Source of the DNA: Methanooceanicella nereidis
GTDB lineage: Archaea; Halobacteriota; Methanocellia; Methanocellales; Methanocellaceae
Direction of reading: 5' to 3'
DNA length: 64,000 nt
Assembly (NCBI RefSeq): GCF_021023085.1
Contig: NZ_PGCK01000002.1
Location: 62,001 to 126,000 of the forward strand
Below are positions 54,166 to 63,036 of this stretch, piece by piece; the first letter of the stretch is position 1, and each line of letters starts with the position of its first letter. The notes beneath the pieces were generated by a model. The model was not told the DNA's origin. It made no database searches and was given only the letters and a program-made list of their open reading frames with translations. Position numbers and translations under genes: made by a program.

Positions 54166-55097
54166 TTTTTAGTCCCCTTTATACCTATCTTTTCCAGAAG
54201 ACCGTCTACAGGCACGATGTGCATGTCGAGGCCTATCTCTTCCGGGCCTGCCCCGAGCATGAGCGCTACGAGCTCGGAAATGTACAGGACGGGTATGTCA
54301 ATGTCGCCAATGGAGCCGGCCAGCGATTCCTGGTAATGGTCAAGATTAAAAATACAGCCGGGACACTGTGTTATTATGACGTCGGGGCCGGCGTCCCTGA
54401 TGCTTGAGAACTTTCTTTTAAGTACCTCTTCCGGGTATTCGCTTTCCGTGAGCGTATGGTGGAATCCCATGCCGCAGCATAGCGAGCGTTCCCCGTATTC
54501 CACTATATCGCAGCCGAAAGCTTTAGCGATATTATCCAGCACCATGGGACGCTCGAAATTACCCGATGCCACGTCCCTGTAAAAGATTTTCGTATAATGG
54601 CAGCCGTGATGGGTTACGGCTTTTATGCCCGATAACGAGCGTACTGACTTTGCCGTTATATCGTCAAGCCTTGCTAGAAATATCTCAGAAATATGATTGA
54701 CCGAAGGGGAAATATCGTAATCTTTACCGATCTTATAAAGAACACCGGCTGTGCGATCGCGTAAGTCCGCGTCCTTTGACAGGATGTCCTTACATTCTTT
54801 TAAATTGCCATACGAGGTAGGGCAGCTGCATACGATGTTTTTATTAGTATCTCCTGCTGCCAGCGAAAAATTTCTTGCGTTGAGTGCCAGGTTAGTGCTC
54901 AGCGGCATTACTCCCGTATGATATGCGAACCCGGTGCAGGAGGAGTGCCGGGGATCATCCGAGTAATCTACGCCGATCCTGTCCAGCACGAACCGGATGG
55001 CTATCTCTATGCCCGGGTACATCGACCCGGCGACGCAGCTTTTGAAAAGATAATAATTATTATCTGGTACTTTTCCCATGGCCGTATTATTCAGCAT
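54162..55097 (-). CDS. hdrB: HdrB-like CCG-domain subunit (311 aa)
   Basis: Noncubane Fe-S subunit: FKSCVAGSMYPGIEIAIR start, first module SSCTGFAYHTGVMP with CSCPTSYGNLKEC, second module HHGCHYTKIF, LCCGMGFHHT and CPGCIFNLD. In the first module the usual Cys-Cys pair is Ser-Cys, so that cluster may be altered. ATG 55097 has GGGGAAT 8 bp upstream; ATG 55115 would overlap HdrC. In an HdrC-HdrB-HdrA operon; substrate disulfide unproven. Confidence 0.85.
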   Translation of the reverse strand: MLNNTAMGKVPDNNYYLFKSCVAGSMYPGIEIAIRFVLDRIGVDYSDDPRHSSCTGFAYHTGVMPLSTNLALNARNFSLAAGDTNKNIVCSCPTSYGNLKECKDILSKDADLRDRTAGVLYKIGKDYDISPSVNHISEIFLARLDDITAKSVRSLSGIKAVTHHGCHYTKIFYRDVASGNFERPMVLDNIAKAFGCDIVEYGERSLCCGMGFHHTLTESEYPEEVLKRKFSSIRDAGPDVIITQCPGCIFNLDHYQESLAGSIGDIDIPVLYISELVALMLGAGPEEIGLDMHIVPVDGLLEKIGIKGTKK

Positions 55098-55101
55098 GTC
55101 A

Positions 55102-55689
55102 TTATTCCCCGGCATAGGTCAGATCGATTATAGCCCTTATCTCTGCCATCGACTCTTCAGGTATGGGGACTTTCCGGGCATCGTCCCGGCAATATCCAAG
55201 CTTTACCCTTTTGTCCAGATTCTCAAGGTATCTCGCATAAGTTCGGGGCCCTACTTTATCCCTGCCGTTTTGGGCGAACGTGGAAGGCAGTAAGATCTCG
55301 CCTTTATCATAAAGATTATTTTTTATCAGTGACGCGAGGCGTTTGATGCTTTCCGGGGCAATGCCGTGCTTCAAGGCATACTCCCTCAACGCTAAAATTG
55401 CAAGACCTGCGCTGTTATTCCTGGGACACCTGGCATGGCAGGAATAGCACTGTCCGCATTTCCATATGTCCTCGCTGCGGGCCAGCTCGCCGATCTCGCC
55501 TAGCGAAAGCCGCCTCATTATGTCACGGGGCGCATAATCTCCGAAAGCGTACGCGGCAGGGCAACTGGCAGTGCATCGTCCGCACTGTAAGCACTTTTCA
55601 TAGCCGCTGGACCTGATGCGAACATCATCAGGGCTGGCATACTTTTTTGCAAGGCTTATCCTTGTGCCTCTCCCGACTTCCGGTGTCAT
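55102..55689 (-). CDS. hdrC: HdrC-like ferredoxin subunit (195 aa)
   Basis: Two 4Fe-4S motifs, CLQCGRCTASCPAAYAFGDY (near 35-54) and CGQCYSCHARCPRNNSAG (near 76-93), with the HdrC intervening segment PRDIMRRLSLGEIGELARS. It shuttles electrons between HdrA and HdrB. First gene of the operon. It is divergent from the coenzyme M synthesis genes, 175 bp away, a linkage that suggests related control. Confidence 0.88.
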   Translation of the reverse strand: MTPEVGRGTRISLAKKYASPDDVRIRSSGYEKCLQCGRCTASCPAAYAFGDYAPRDIMRRLSLGEIGELARSEDIWKCGQCYSCHARCPRNNSAGLAILALREYALKHGIAPESIKRLASLIKNNLYDKGEILLPSTFAQNGRDKVGPRTYARYLENLDKRVKLGYCRDDARKVPIPEESMAEIRAIIDLTYAGE

Positions 55690-55864
55690 AAAAATTATTT
55701 TACATCTGGCACGTATTAATACTTTCCCAAATAGATATAAAAATAATACAAAAAGGTTATTATTTAGAAAATATTACCCATATGTAAAGAACACATATGA
55801 AAAAAGAAAAACATATATCACATTTGAAATGAAACTAAATTTGTAAAAATCAGGAGAGTTACTA

Positions 55865-57127
55865 TTGGGATCCTATAAGCTCATCTGCCTTTCATGCAAT
55901 CGTACAATTGTCGATAACTATACTCTTAGCTGCCCCTGCGGCGGAGGGTTCGTAAGGACGGCTTATGACGCCCGGCAGCTGACTGTAAGGGATATGCCGG
56001 GAATGTGGAAGTATTACGACTGGCTCCCTACGAAAGGGTTCATCGACATACCGGGCAAGACTGTCACTTATAAAAGCGAGGCGCTGGCAAAGGAACTCGG
56101 CCTTCGCGAGCTTTATATAGCTTTCAACGGCTACTGGCCCGAAATAGGCGCGATGATACACACCTGCAGCTTTAAGGAGCTTGAAGCGCCTCCGACGATC
56201 CTCAGGGCAATGGAGCACGGGGGAAAGGCGATGGTGCTGGCGTCCGCGGGTAACACTGCAAGGGCCTTTGCTTATCTATCGACTATTACCGGGTTCCCGC
56301 TGATAATTGTGGTACCCGGCAAAAACCTGGGTAACCTGTGGATACCGGGAAGGGAACCGGGTAAGTCCGTACATCTTATCGCGATGGGAGAAGGTAATGA
56401 CTATACAGACGCCATTAATCTGGCAGGGCGTATCGCATCAGTACCGGGACTGCTCCCGGAGGGGGGCGCAAAGAACGTTGCCAGGAGAGACGGTATGGCC
56501 ACGGTGATGCTGGATGGGGCGGTATTCATGAAAACGCTCCCCGACGAATATTTCCAGGCGATAGGCAGCGGCACTGGAGGTGTTGCAGCCTGGGAAGCGG
56601 CATTGCGATTACGCGATGATGGCCGTTTCGGGCAGAGGCTCCCGAGGCTTCATCTTGCGCAGAACCTGCCTTTCGCCCCGATGCTGCATGCATGGGAGGA
56701 GGGAAGAAGAGACATAATGCCGGAAAGGGACATGCCCGAGGCAAAAGAGCTCATATCGCAGATGTACACGGACATACTGTCTAACAGGAACCCGCCTTAC
56801 AGTGTAAAAGGCGGAGTCTACGACGCGATGAAAGATACGGACGGCATAATGTATGGCGTGACTAACGAAGAGGCAATATCGGCGAAAAAACTCTTCGAGT
56901 CCCTGGAAGGAATTGACCTGCTCCCGGCATCGGCAGTGGCCGTGAGCGCTCTCATACAGGCATGTGACCGTGGCACCATAAGCCCGGACAAAAAGGTGCT
57001 TTTAAACATCACCGGAGGCGGCTATGAGAGGCTGAAGAAAGACATGAAGCTTAACCCGGTAAAGCCGTGCATTGAAGTTGAGGGTCCTGATGTGCCTCTG
57101 GACGATATCTTAAAGGTGATAGAATGA
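55865..57127 (+). CDS. Cysteate synthase (420 aa)
   Basis: Threonine-synthase-like PLP enzyme of fold type II. It makes cysteate from phosphoserine and sulfite, the first step of coenzyme M synthesis in Methanosarcina-type methanogens. N-terminal CLSCNRTIVDNYTLSCPCGG, PLP lysine in TCSFKELEAPPT, phosphate-binding VLASAGNTARAFAYL and AIGSGTGGVAAWEA. The neighbouring ComDE gene confirms the assignment over threonine synthase. The start is TTG 55865 with AGGAGAG upstream. It overlaps ComDE by 4 bp. Confidence 0.88.
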   Translation: MGSYKLICLSCNRTIVDNYTLSCPCGGGFVRTAYDARQLTVRDMPGMWKYYDWLPTKGFIDIPGKTVTYKSEALAKELGLRELYIAFNGYWPEIGAMIHTCSFKELEAPPTILRAMEHGGKAMVLASAGNTARAFAYLSTITGFPLIIVVPGKNLGNLWIPGREPGKSVHLIAMGEGNDYTDAINLAGRIASVPGLLPEGGAKNVARRDGMATVMLDGAVFMKTLPDEYFQAIGSGTGGVAAWEAALRLRDDGRFGQRLPRLHLAQNLPFAPMLHAWEEGRRDIMPERDMPEAKELISQMYTDILSNRNPPYSVKGGVYDAMKDTDGIMYGVTNEEAISAKKLFESLEGIDLLPASAVAVSALIQACDRGTISPDKKVLLNITGGGYERLKKDMKLNPVKPCIEVEGPDVPLDDILKVIE

Positions 57128-58245
57128 CCAATGTCGAGCAAAAAGTCGTGGATGTCATGAGATCTTGCGGGATCGACACGGCACTGACGCTGCCCTGCGA
57201 CAGGATGAAGAACCTGTTCCCGCTGATCTCTGAAAATTTTAATGAGATCCCCCTTACCAGGGAAGAGGACGGAATAGGCATCGCAGCAGGACTATATATG
57301 GCCGGGAAGAGGCCTGTGATGGTCATCCAGAGCACAGGGCTGGGTAATTCGATCAATGCACTGTCATCACTGCATAAGACCTTTGAGATCCCCCTTCCGA
57401 TACTGGCAAGCTGGAGAGGCCCTTATAAAGAAGGAATCGAAGCCCAGTTACACCTTGGCAAATGTTTACCCGGGATACTGGATAGTGCGGGGATACCTTA
57501 TGTCGTGGCTGAGACCGTCGAGGACCTGCCAAAGGTCAAGAGCGCGATCGAGGCTTCTTTCGAAAAATGCACACCGTATGTGATCCTGCTCTCCCCCAGG
57601 ATATGGGAAGGATCGACGGCAAAACCTTTCATCCCGGAGATATCTCAGGAAGAGAGAAAATTCAACATCGCATGCAACACGATCATCCCGAAAGCGACAC
57701 AGTCCAGGTTTGACATGATCATCGGTATCGTGCCATACCTTAAAGATAAGGTGGTCGTGGCGAACATCGGGGTCCCCTGCAAAGAGCTTTATGCGGCGCT
57801 TGACCAGCCGACGAACTTTTACATGCTGGGCAGCCTGGGCCTTGCATCTTCCATAGGGAATGGCCTTGCACAGGGACAAAAAAGGGAAGTCGTCGTTCTG
57901 GACGGAGACGGCAGCCTGCTGATGAACCCCAATACGCTGGGTACCGTGGCACAGGAATTTCCCGATAATTTGACCATCATCGCCTTTGATAACAGCGCAC
58001 ACGGATCCACGGGTAACCAGAAGACGTTTTCGTCGTGCATGGACCTTGAGCTTCTGGCCAGGGTTTATGGCATTAAGAACACCTCAAAGGTATCTATGCC
58101 GGAAGAGTTGCTTGAAGCTCTTGAAAAGGACGGCAGAGGTCCGCGTTTTATTCATGCGGTGATACTTGCTGTGAATGCTGACGTACCGAATATCCCCATG
58201 TCGGCTGTTGATATAAAGAAAAGATTTATATCATCATTAAAATAG
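57124..58245 (+). CDS. comDE: Sulfopyruvate decarboxylase, fused ComDE (373 aa)
   Basis: Thiamine-diphosphate enzyme converting sulfopyruvate to sulfoacetaldehyde, for coenzyme M. The N-terminal half is the ComD (Pyr) part with TREEDGIGIAAGLYMAGKRP and the catalytic Glu region. The C-terminal half is ComE (PP) with VVLDGDGSLLMNPNTLGTVA (GDGS...N ThDP motif) and AFDNSAHGSTGNQKTF. Fusion of ComD and ComE in one chain is as in Methanosarcinales-type genomes. The ATGA overlap with cysteate synthase shows coupling; the connecting aminotransferase is not here. Confidence 0.9.
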   Translation: MTNVEQKVVDVMRSCGIDTALTLPCDRMKNLFPLISENFNEIPLTREEDGIGIAAGLYMAGKRPVMVIQSTGLGNSINALSSLHKTFEIPLPILASWRGPYKEGIEAQLHLGKCLPGILDSAGIPYVVAETVEDLPKVKSAIEASFEKCTPYVILLSPRIWEGSTAKPFIPEISQEERKFNIACNTIIPKATQSRFDMIIGIVPYLKDKVVVANIGVPCKELYAALDQPTNFYMLGSLGLASSIGNGLAQGQKREVVVLDGDGSLLMNPNTLGTVAQEFPDNLTIIAFDNSAHGSTGNQKTFSSCMDLELLARVYGIKNTSKVSMPEELLEALEKDGRGPRFIHAVILAVNADVPNIPMSAVDIKKRFISSLK

Positions 58246-58319
58246 AGAGTTATATTCCGAAAATTTTAAGTACGTTGAAGTATATGTGTTGTGCTGTACC
58301 CCAGTGATGAGGTACAAAT

Positions 58320-58411
58320 CCCGCCTTAGCTCAGCCTGGTTAGAGCGGTCGGCTGTAGACCTTACGACTGCGGAAACCGACAGGTCCCCGATTCAAATTC
58401 GGGAGGCGGGA
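58320..58411 (+). tRNA. tRNA-Tyr (GTA) with short intron
   Basis: Acceptor CCCGCCT / AGGCGGG with C1-G72, the archaeal tyrosine identity pair, discriminator A, no encoded CCA. Anticodon stem GTCGG / CCGAC around CTGTAG; an intron of about 17 nt (accttacgactgcggaa, 58357-58373) follows position 37, the usual archaeal splice site. T arm CCCGA-TTCAAAT-TCGGG. Confidence 0.92.
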
Positions 58412-58488
58412 CATTTTCCCTTTATTCGTTGAAGGGAAAAGTATAAATGCGATCGGGTGCTAGTAGGATTCCCGAATTTTAATTCAAT

Positions 58489-58561
58489 GCTCGGATAGTG
58501 TAGAGGCCTATCATGGGGCCCTGTCGAGGCTCCGACTCGGGTTCAAATCCCGATCCGAGCG
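58489..58561 (+). tRNA. tRNA-Asp (GTC)
   Basis: Acceptor GCTCGGA / TCCGAGC, discriminator G, anticodon loop CTGTCGA (GTC), stem GGGCC / GGCTC, T arm CTCGGGTTCAAATCCCGA. No intron and no encoded CCA. Seventy-seven bases after tRNA-Tyr, probably one transcript. Confidence 0.94.
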
Positions 58562-58604
58562 CTTCCTATTTTATTATCTTTATTAGTTTTTAAGAAAATA
58601 TTTT

Positions 58605-58677
58605 GCAACTCCGAAGGAGTTGCTATGGTTAAAAGTTTTTGAAAGGCCAGCGGAAAACTTTTTTCAAAAAGTTTTCC
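58605..58677. repeat. Two adjacent hairpins after the tRNA pair
   Basis: 58605-58623 is GCAACTCC-gaa-GGAGTTGC, a perfect 8-bp stem. 58652-58677 is GGAAAACTTTTT / AAAAAGTTTTCC, a perfect 12-bp stem that could end the tRNA transcript. Confidence 0.7.
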
Positions 58678-59235
58678 TGCGTCTAAATGTTATTCTTTCA
58701 TGCAGTTCGATTCTTGATTTATTCGGTAATCCATATCTTATTGGTTAACGCGGTTCGACGCTCGTTTTGTTTGTTGGTCTTTAATTTGTTCTTTCACGCG
58801 GTTCGACGATAGTTCTGTTTGATTATTTATATTTTCTACATTCACGCGGTTCGACGCTCGTTTTGTTTGTTGGTCTTTAATTTGTTCTTTCACGCGGTTC
58901 GACGCTCGGCCTTTTGGCCTCGCTACTCGTCTTTTAGGGTGCTCCGATGTCAGGGCCGGGCTTGCACCCCGCTCGCATTTCTGCTTCGCAGAATGCTCGC
59001 TCGCAAGCCCTAAGCGACGCGGACTGAGGCCGCGTCCATTACCCTGCCATCTACGCATCCCTTCGCTCGCTCACTTCGTTCGCTCGCTACGGGCAGACCC
59101 TAAAAGCCTCGCCGAACGCGACAATTGTGGTCATAGAAAGGCATATTTTTGATTTCATTAATTCTGGCAGTTATCGGATTGTGAGAGAGCCCTTTTATAT
59201 CTTGCTTTGTATATATTATCCCGAAAGGGGATAAC
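58678..59235. repeat. Repetitive intergenic region with cacgcggttcgacg units
   Basis: cacgcggttcgac recurs four times (58747 without full leader, 58796, 58843, 58892), with a ttttgtttgttggtctttaa spacer duplicated. 59050-59095 holds the cgctcgctcacttcgttcgc type of runs. Frames across it are low-complexity and not credible. The downstream 150 bp carries the promoter of the lipoprotein gene. Confidence 0.75.
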
Positions 59236-60033
59236 ATGAATTACAGGCTGGCATTTCTGTTTATGATCATTATCTTATCGGTAGCCGTTTGCGGCTGTGA
59301 CGATCCGTTTCTGCCGAGGGCGCCGTTTTACCAGTATTCTGCTGAGGTTACCGGACTGGAAGATTTTGCCACTGAAAACGGTTCGGCTACGATCATGCTG
59401 CCTGTGCCTGCAGTGTACGGATCGCCGATTCTTGCGGACGGATGGACGTCTAATGACCGTTTCCCGTATGATCAGGAACGACATGGTACGGAAAGTGTCG
59501 GGCCGTTGAATACAAGTTACGGCCCCATGCTTGCGGTGAATATCAATATGACCGACTATTACCTCAGTTATGCCCGGGTGACACCCATCGCTGTCAGCCC
59601 CGGACAAAACATGTCTACTGTGCCGACGGTCGTTCCCGACAGGATAAATAAAAGCTGGTCGTTTGATGATATCAGTGTATTATCAGGCGGAAGTGTTGCC
59701 CTTCTGGACTATTCGACATCGGAGGAAGGCAGGCGTGAGGTCGCGAAGTTTCTTGATTCCCCGCTGCTTCCGGCGGTGAAAGAGTCTTCGGGGCCGCAGG
59801 ATTATATGTCATATATCTATATCGATGAGAATTTACGGCCGCTGAACGAGAATAGCAGCCTGGACATCTCGATCATGCTCAGGGTCAATTTAAACCATAA
59901 CAAGCTGAACGCATCCGAGGAGGGTGTGAGAAGCTTCGAGTTCCATACGTATACTATAAGGGAAACGATCCCGGGTAATACTACGGGCTTTATTCCTGTA
60001 ACTGTGCGGTATACGTACTCGACAGGCTATTAA
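59236..60033 (+). CDS. Exported lipoprotein-like protein (265 aa)
   Basis: Signal peptide LAFLFMIIILSVAVCGCDDP with a lipobox-like AVCGC cysteine near residue 19. The mature domain is beta-rich, with about eight N-x-S/T glycosylation sites (NGS, NTS, NMT, NMS, NKS, NSS, NAS, NTT), typical of archaeal surface proteins. No family recognised. AAAGGGGAT precedes ATG 59236. It may be cotranscribed with the next membrane protein, 25 bp on. Confidence 0.75.
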   Translation: MNYRLAFLFMIIILSVAVCGCDDPFLPRAPFYQYSAEVTGLEDFATENGSATIMLPVPAVYGSPILADGWTSNDRFPYDQERHGTESVGPLNTSYGPMLAVNINMTDYYLSYARVTPIAVSPGQNMSTVPTVVPDRINKSWSFDDISVLSGGSVALLDYSTSEEGRREVAKFLDSPLLPAVKESSGPQDYMSYIYIDENLRPLNENSSLDISIMLRVNLNHNKLNASEEGVRSFEFHTYTIRETIPGNTTGFIPVTVRYTYSTGY

Positions 60034-60058
60034 ATAGTTCAAATTAAAAGTTGATCAG

Positions 60059-60472
60059 ATGGATATGATGAAGGAAAGATGGCTGAATATCATTAACGTC
60101 CTGGGTGTTATCGCGGCTCTAGCCGTTGTAGCATCTATGTGGTTCTATGTGAGAGAGCAGTTCATGTGGGGGATCATATTAGCGATACTGATCATATCGC
60201 TACTGGTCTGGATCAATATTAGAAAATTATTTTTTGATCGTATCAATGTCCGGAGAAAAGCGGGCGGAAAGGCAGAATATGATCCGGCCGGTGACAGATT
60301 GCTACAGGCTCTAAACTATGCGTCGGTGATCGCAATACTCGCCATAGGAGCGTTCTTCTGGATCTACATGAGAGAGCAGGTCACGTGGGGAATTTACCTG
60401 ATAGTGCTAATTCTGATAGTGTTGGTCTTCATCAATGTTTTGAAAATGTTTTCATTATATATGGAAAAGTAA
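60059..60472 (+). CDS. Small membrane protein with tandemly duplicated two-helix unit (137 aa)
   Basis: Four hydrophobic segments in two homologous halves: FYVREQFMWGIILAILIISL and IYMREQVTWGIYLIVLILIV share a Y-x-R-E-Q-x2-W-G-I core. The link is charged (RRKAGGKAEYDPAGDR). Internal duplication is therefore visible. Unknown function; envelope role with the upstream lipoprotein is inferred. Confidence 0.68.
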   Translation: MDMMKERWLNIINVLGVIAALAVVASMWFYVREQFMWGIILAILIISLLVWINIRKLFFDRINVRRKAGGKAEYDPAGDRLLQALNYASVIAILAIGAFFWIYMREQVTWGIYLIVLILIVLVFINVLKMFSLYMEK

Positions 60473-60586
60473 AGATTGCCGCTATAGACATGCTTTAGAA
60501 GTTTTTGGTAGTTCTCACAGGATGCAGGTTTTTGGAAAACTGATACGCAACAGAGATAAAAAGTAAAAATAATTAAAAAAGAAAGA

Positions 60587-61063
60587 TCATGCCTCAGCCG
60601 GGATCAGGTTACCAAGCCCGACCTCGCTTATTACTTTCTTCAGGTCGACAAGTATCAGAAGACGGTTAGGAAGCTTACATACTCCCTGGATATATTCGCC
60701 GGAAACGCTGCCTGAGATCATACCCGGAAGCATTTCTATCTGACTGCCGGCAATATACTTGACCTCTGTTACGCTGTCAACCATCATACCGACGATGTTC
60801 TTATCGATCTCTACGACGATGATGCGTGAATTGCCGTCGACGGGCTTATCCTCAAGCCCCATCTTCTTTCTTAAATTTACTACGGTCGTTATCTGTCCGC
60901 GAAGGTTTATCACGCCGTCTATGTAGGAGGGCGCGTTCGGTATGCTTGTTATCTCGCTTACGCGGATAATTTCTCTTACCTGGCTGATGTCTACACCGAA
61001 CTCTTCCTGCCCCAGGCGGAACACGACGAGTTGAGTATCGTTTATACCCGTATTTTCTGCCAT
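60587..61063 (-). CDS. cheW: CheW-type chemotaxis adaptor (158 aa)
   Basis: CheW fold: QLVVFRLGQEEFGVDISQVR, SYIDGVINLRGQITTVVNLR, IVVEIDKNIVGMMVDSVTEV. It couples receptors to CheA. No CheA or receptor gene is in the window, so this is an isolated copy. ATG 61063 has AGAGGT about 9 bp upstream. Length is normal. Confidence 0.93.
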   Translation of the reverse strand: MAENTGINDTQLVVFRLGQEEFGVDISQVREIIRVSEITSIPNAPSYIDGVINLRGQITTVVNLRKKMGLEDKPVDGNSRIIVVEIDKNIVGMMVDSVTEVKYIAGSQIEMLPGMISGSVSGEYIQGVCKLPNRLLILVDLKKVISEVGLGNLIPAEA

Positions 61064-61318
61064 TTTAGAACCTCTTTTGATCTATTGATACGATGAGTCT
61101 TATCCACAGCACGCAGCCCAGTTCATTATCGCTTGATCGCTGGCCGGATTGAATGATCGCCTCTTAGGACCAATCTATTATGGATTAATTTAACTTTTAT
61201 CGGGCTAAGGGTATAAAAAGAGTTTGTAACAGGTTAGAAATTTCAAAAACGAAATAAATTTGTAGGAAAAATTTTCAGAGGGAATATGATAGCGTTTAAA
61301 ATAGTAGATAACTGGCCG

Positions 61319-62113
61319 CTATTTCCTTTTTTCATGGCCATCGTAGCTGGATAGATCAGACTGCTGTACTATCCTTGAGAAAAGCTTCTTCCCGAATAGC
61401 TTGAAAACCGTCTCCTTACCGTACGGGCAAACGTAAAGGCAAAGCCCGCAAACTGCCGACCCTGTCGTCTCGCCCAAAAAATGAAGGTACCTTTCGCACA
61501 CTGAGGCATCATAGCGTGCCTCTCTTGGCTCTTTTTCATCGAAAGGCCTGCCGGAAAAAGCCCGGACGGGGCATATATTGACACATTCCCTGCATTCGCG
61601 GCATCGGTCTTCTATAGGCTTACCGGTCGCATTTAAAGGAGCGTCGGTGAGCACTGTCACCCATCTTACCCTGGGCCCTGCTTCGGGAGTCACTAAAAGA
61701 CAGCTTTTGCCTATCCACCCGAGTCCTGCAAGCCTTGCCGCCATCTTGTGAGAGAATATTGCGCATATCCTTTCGTCGTCCACGCGCTCTGAAGCTGGCA
61801 CAGGGAATGCCCTGTAACCTTCCTTCTGTAAAACGCTGCTTATGTGAGAGGCAATGAGGTCAAGCCTTTGATTTATAATGTCATAACAATGGAGCCTGTA
61901 GCTGATAGAGACCTCGCGACGGTTCCGGTTAGGTAGTTCATCGACGATAGGATGTAATAGCTCGATACCGACGGATATTGCCCGCGGGTATTGTGCGATC
62001 ATCTGGCCGCCCTGGTCAAGGACCGCATCTCTTGCCGTCGATAGGTCGGCGATGCCAAAAAAGTTCGCGCCGTGTCCCTCTGCGATCTCCCGGATCCTTT
62101 TCTCGAAGTCCAT
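61319..62113 (-). CDS. QueG-like 4Fe-4S protein (264 aa)
   Basis: Epoxyqueuosine-reductase-like: N-terminal [40 protein letters not shown], and two ferredoxin motifs [18 protein letters not shown] and [13 protein letters not shown] near the C-terminus. Archaea lack queuosine, so a different corrinoid or Fe-S dependent reduction is likely; the specific reaction is unknown. Divergent from trkA. Confidence 0.82.
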   Translation of the reverse strand: MDFEKRIREIAEGHGANFFGIADLSTARDAVLDQGGQMIAQYPRAISVGIELLHPIVDELPNRNRREVSISYRLHCYDIINQRLDLIASHISSVLQKEGYRAFPVPASERVDDERICAIFSHKMAARLAGLGWIGKSCLLVTPEAGPRVRWVTVLTDAPLNATGKPIEDRCRECRECVNICPVRAFSGRPFDEKEPREARYDASVCERYLHFLGETTGSAVCGLCLYVCPYGKETVFKLFGKKLFSRIVQQSDLSSYDGHEKRK

Positions 62114-62366
62114 TCGATTACTATTTACATTTTTTTAATTTAAAACTTTACATTGATAGCATATCTTGAAATATTGAAATGGAGGAGAAGAGAATGATTT
62201 TTTGTATTTTCGCGATCATTATGCTTTTCCAAAATAGTCGGCACTTTTTTTATCGGGTGAAAAACTAATGTCCTTATATATGATAAAAGGCAATATCTAT
62301 CCAGACTTTAAGCATATTTATTATAGATAAAAGCTTAACCTGCTTTAGACTTGTTGAGGATTTACT

Positions 62367-63035
62367 ATGTATATGATCATAGTGGGGCTGGGAGCCATTG
62401 GCAGAAATCTGGCAATGATCGCTGTCGCCGAGAAGCATAATGTTGTCGTTATCGATACGAATATCGATAGATGTAAGGACGTCGCGACAAAGATCGACCT
62501 TGTGAGTATCCATGGCGATGCCACTTCTATGGTTGTGCTGGAAGAAGCCGGCATTAACGAAGCGGACGCGGTAATCGCTACGACCGGCAGTGATGCAAAT
62601 AATTTAATGATAATGCTGCTGGCTAAAGATAAAGGCGTTAAGAAGCTCACGACGATCGTCAACGAAAGGGAGCACACAGACATATTCAAACGTGCGGGAG
62701 TTAACATCCACAAAAATCCTGCCGCCATTGTCGCTGAGGACATATATAACACGATGCTGAGGCCGAGCATCAATAAGTTCGTCAGCATGGCAGGCGGAAA
62801 AGCCGAGATCCTGGAGATAATCATCAAGGAAGGATCGTATGCCGCGGATAAGACCGTGAAAGAGATGGGGCTGCCGGGTAATGTGCTTATCATCGCCATT
62901 GAAAGAGGGGACGATGTCATAATACCGGAAGGCAATACGGTTATCCAGGCCGGGGATTCGGTGTATATTTTCGTAAGAAGGAACCTCGTCGAAAGAGTGT
63001 TCAACCTGTTCTCTATAGGAAACCTGGAGAAATAA
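62367..63035 (+). CDS. trkA: Trk potassium uptake regulator TrkA (222 aa)
   Basis: RCK protein: N-terminal Rossmann MYMIIVGLGAIGRNLAMIAV with NAD(H)-binding acidic VVIDTNIDRC, then C-terminal TrkA_C domain (LEIIIKEGSYAADKTVKEMG). It binds nucleotides and gates the TrkH channel encoded next, one base after its stop. The divergent gene is QueG-like. Confidence 0.95.
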   Translation: MYMIIVGLGAIGRNLAMIAVAEKHNVVVIDTNIDRCKDVATKIDLVSIHGDATSMVVLEEAGINEADAVIATTGSDANNLMIMLLAKDKGVKKLTTIVNEREHTDIFKRAGVNIHKNPAAIVAEDIYNTMLRPSINKFVSMAGGKAEILEIIIKEGSYAADKTVKEMGLPGNVLIIAIERGDDVIIPEGNTVIQAGDSVYIFVRRNLVERVFNLFSIGNLEK

Positions 63036-63036
63036 G

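Noticed and set aside
58738-59058. Leftward 106-codon frame with RASNRVKEQIKDQQ repeats
   Set aside because: It covers the cacgcggttcgacg repeats and has no family or start signal; repetitive DNA explains the open frame.
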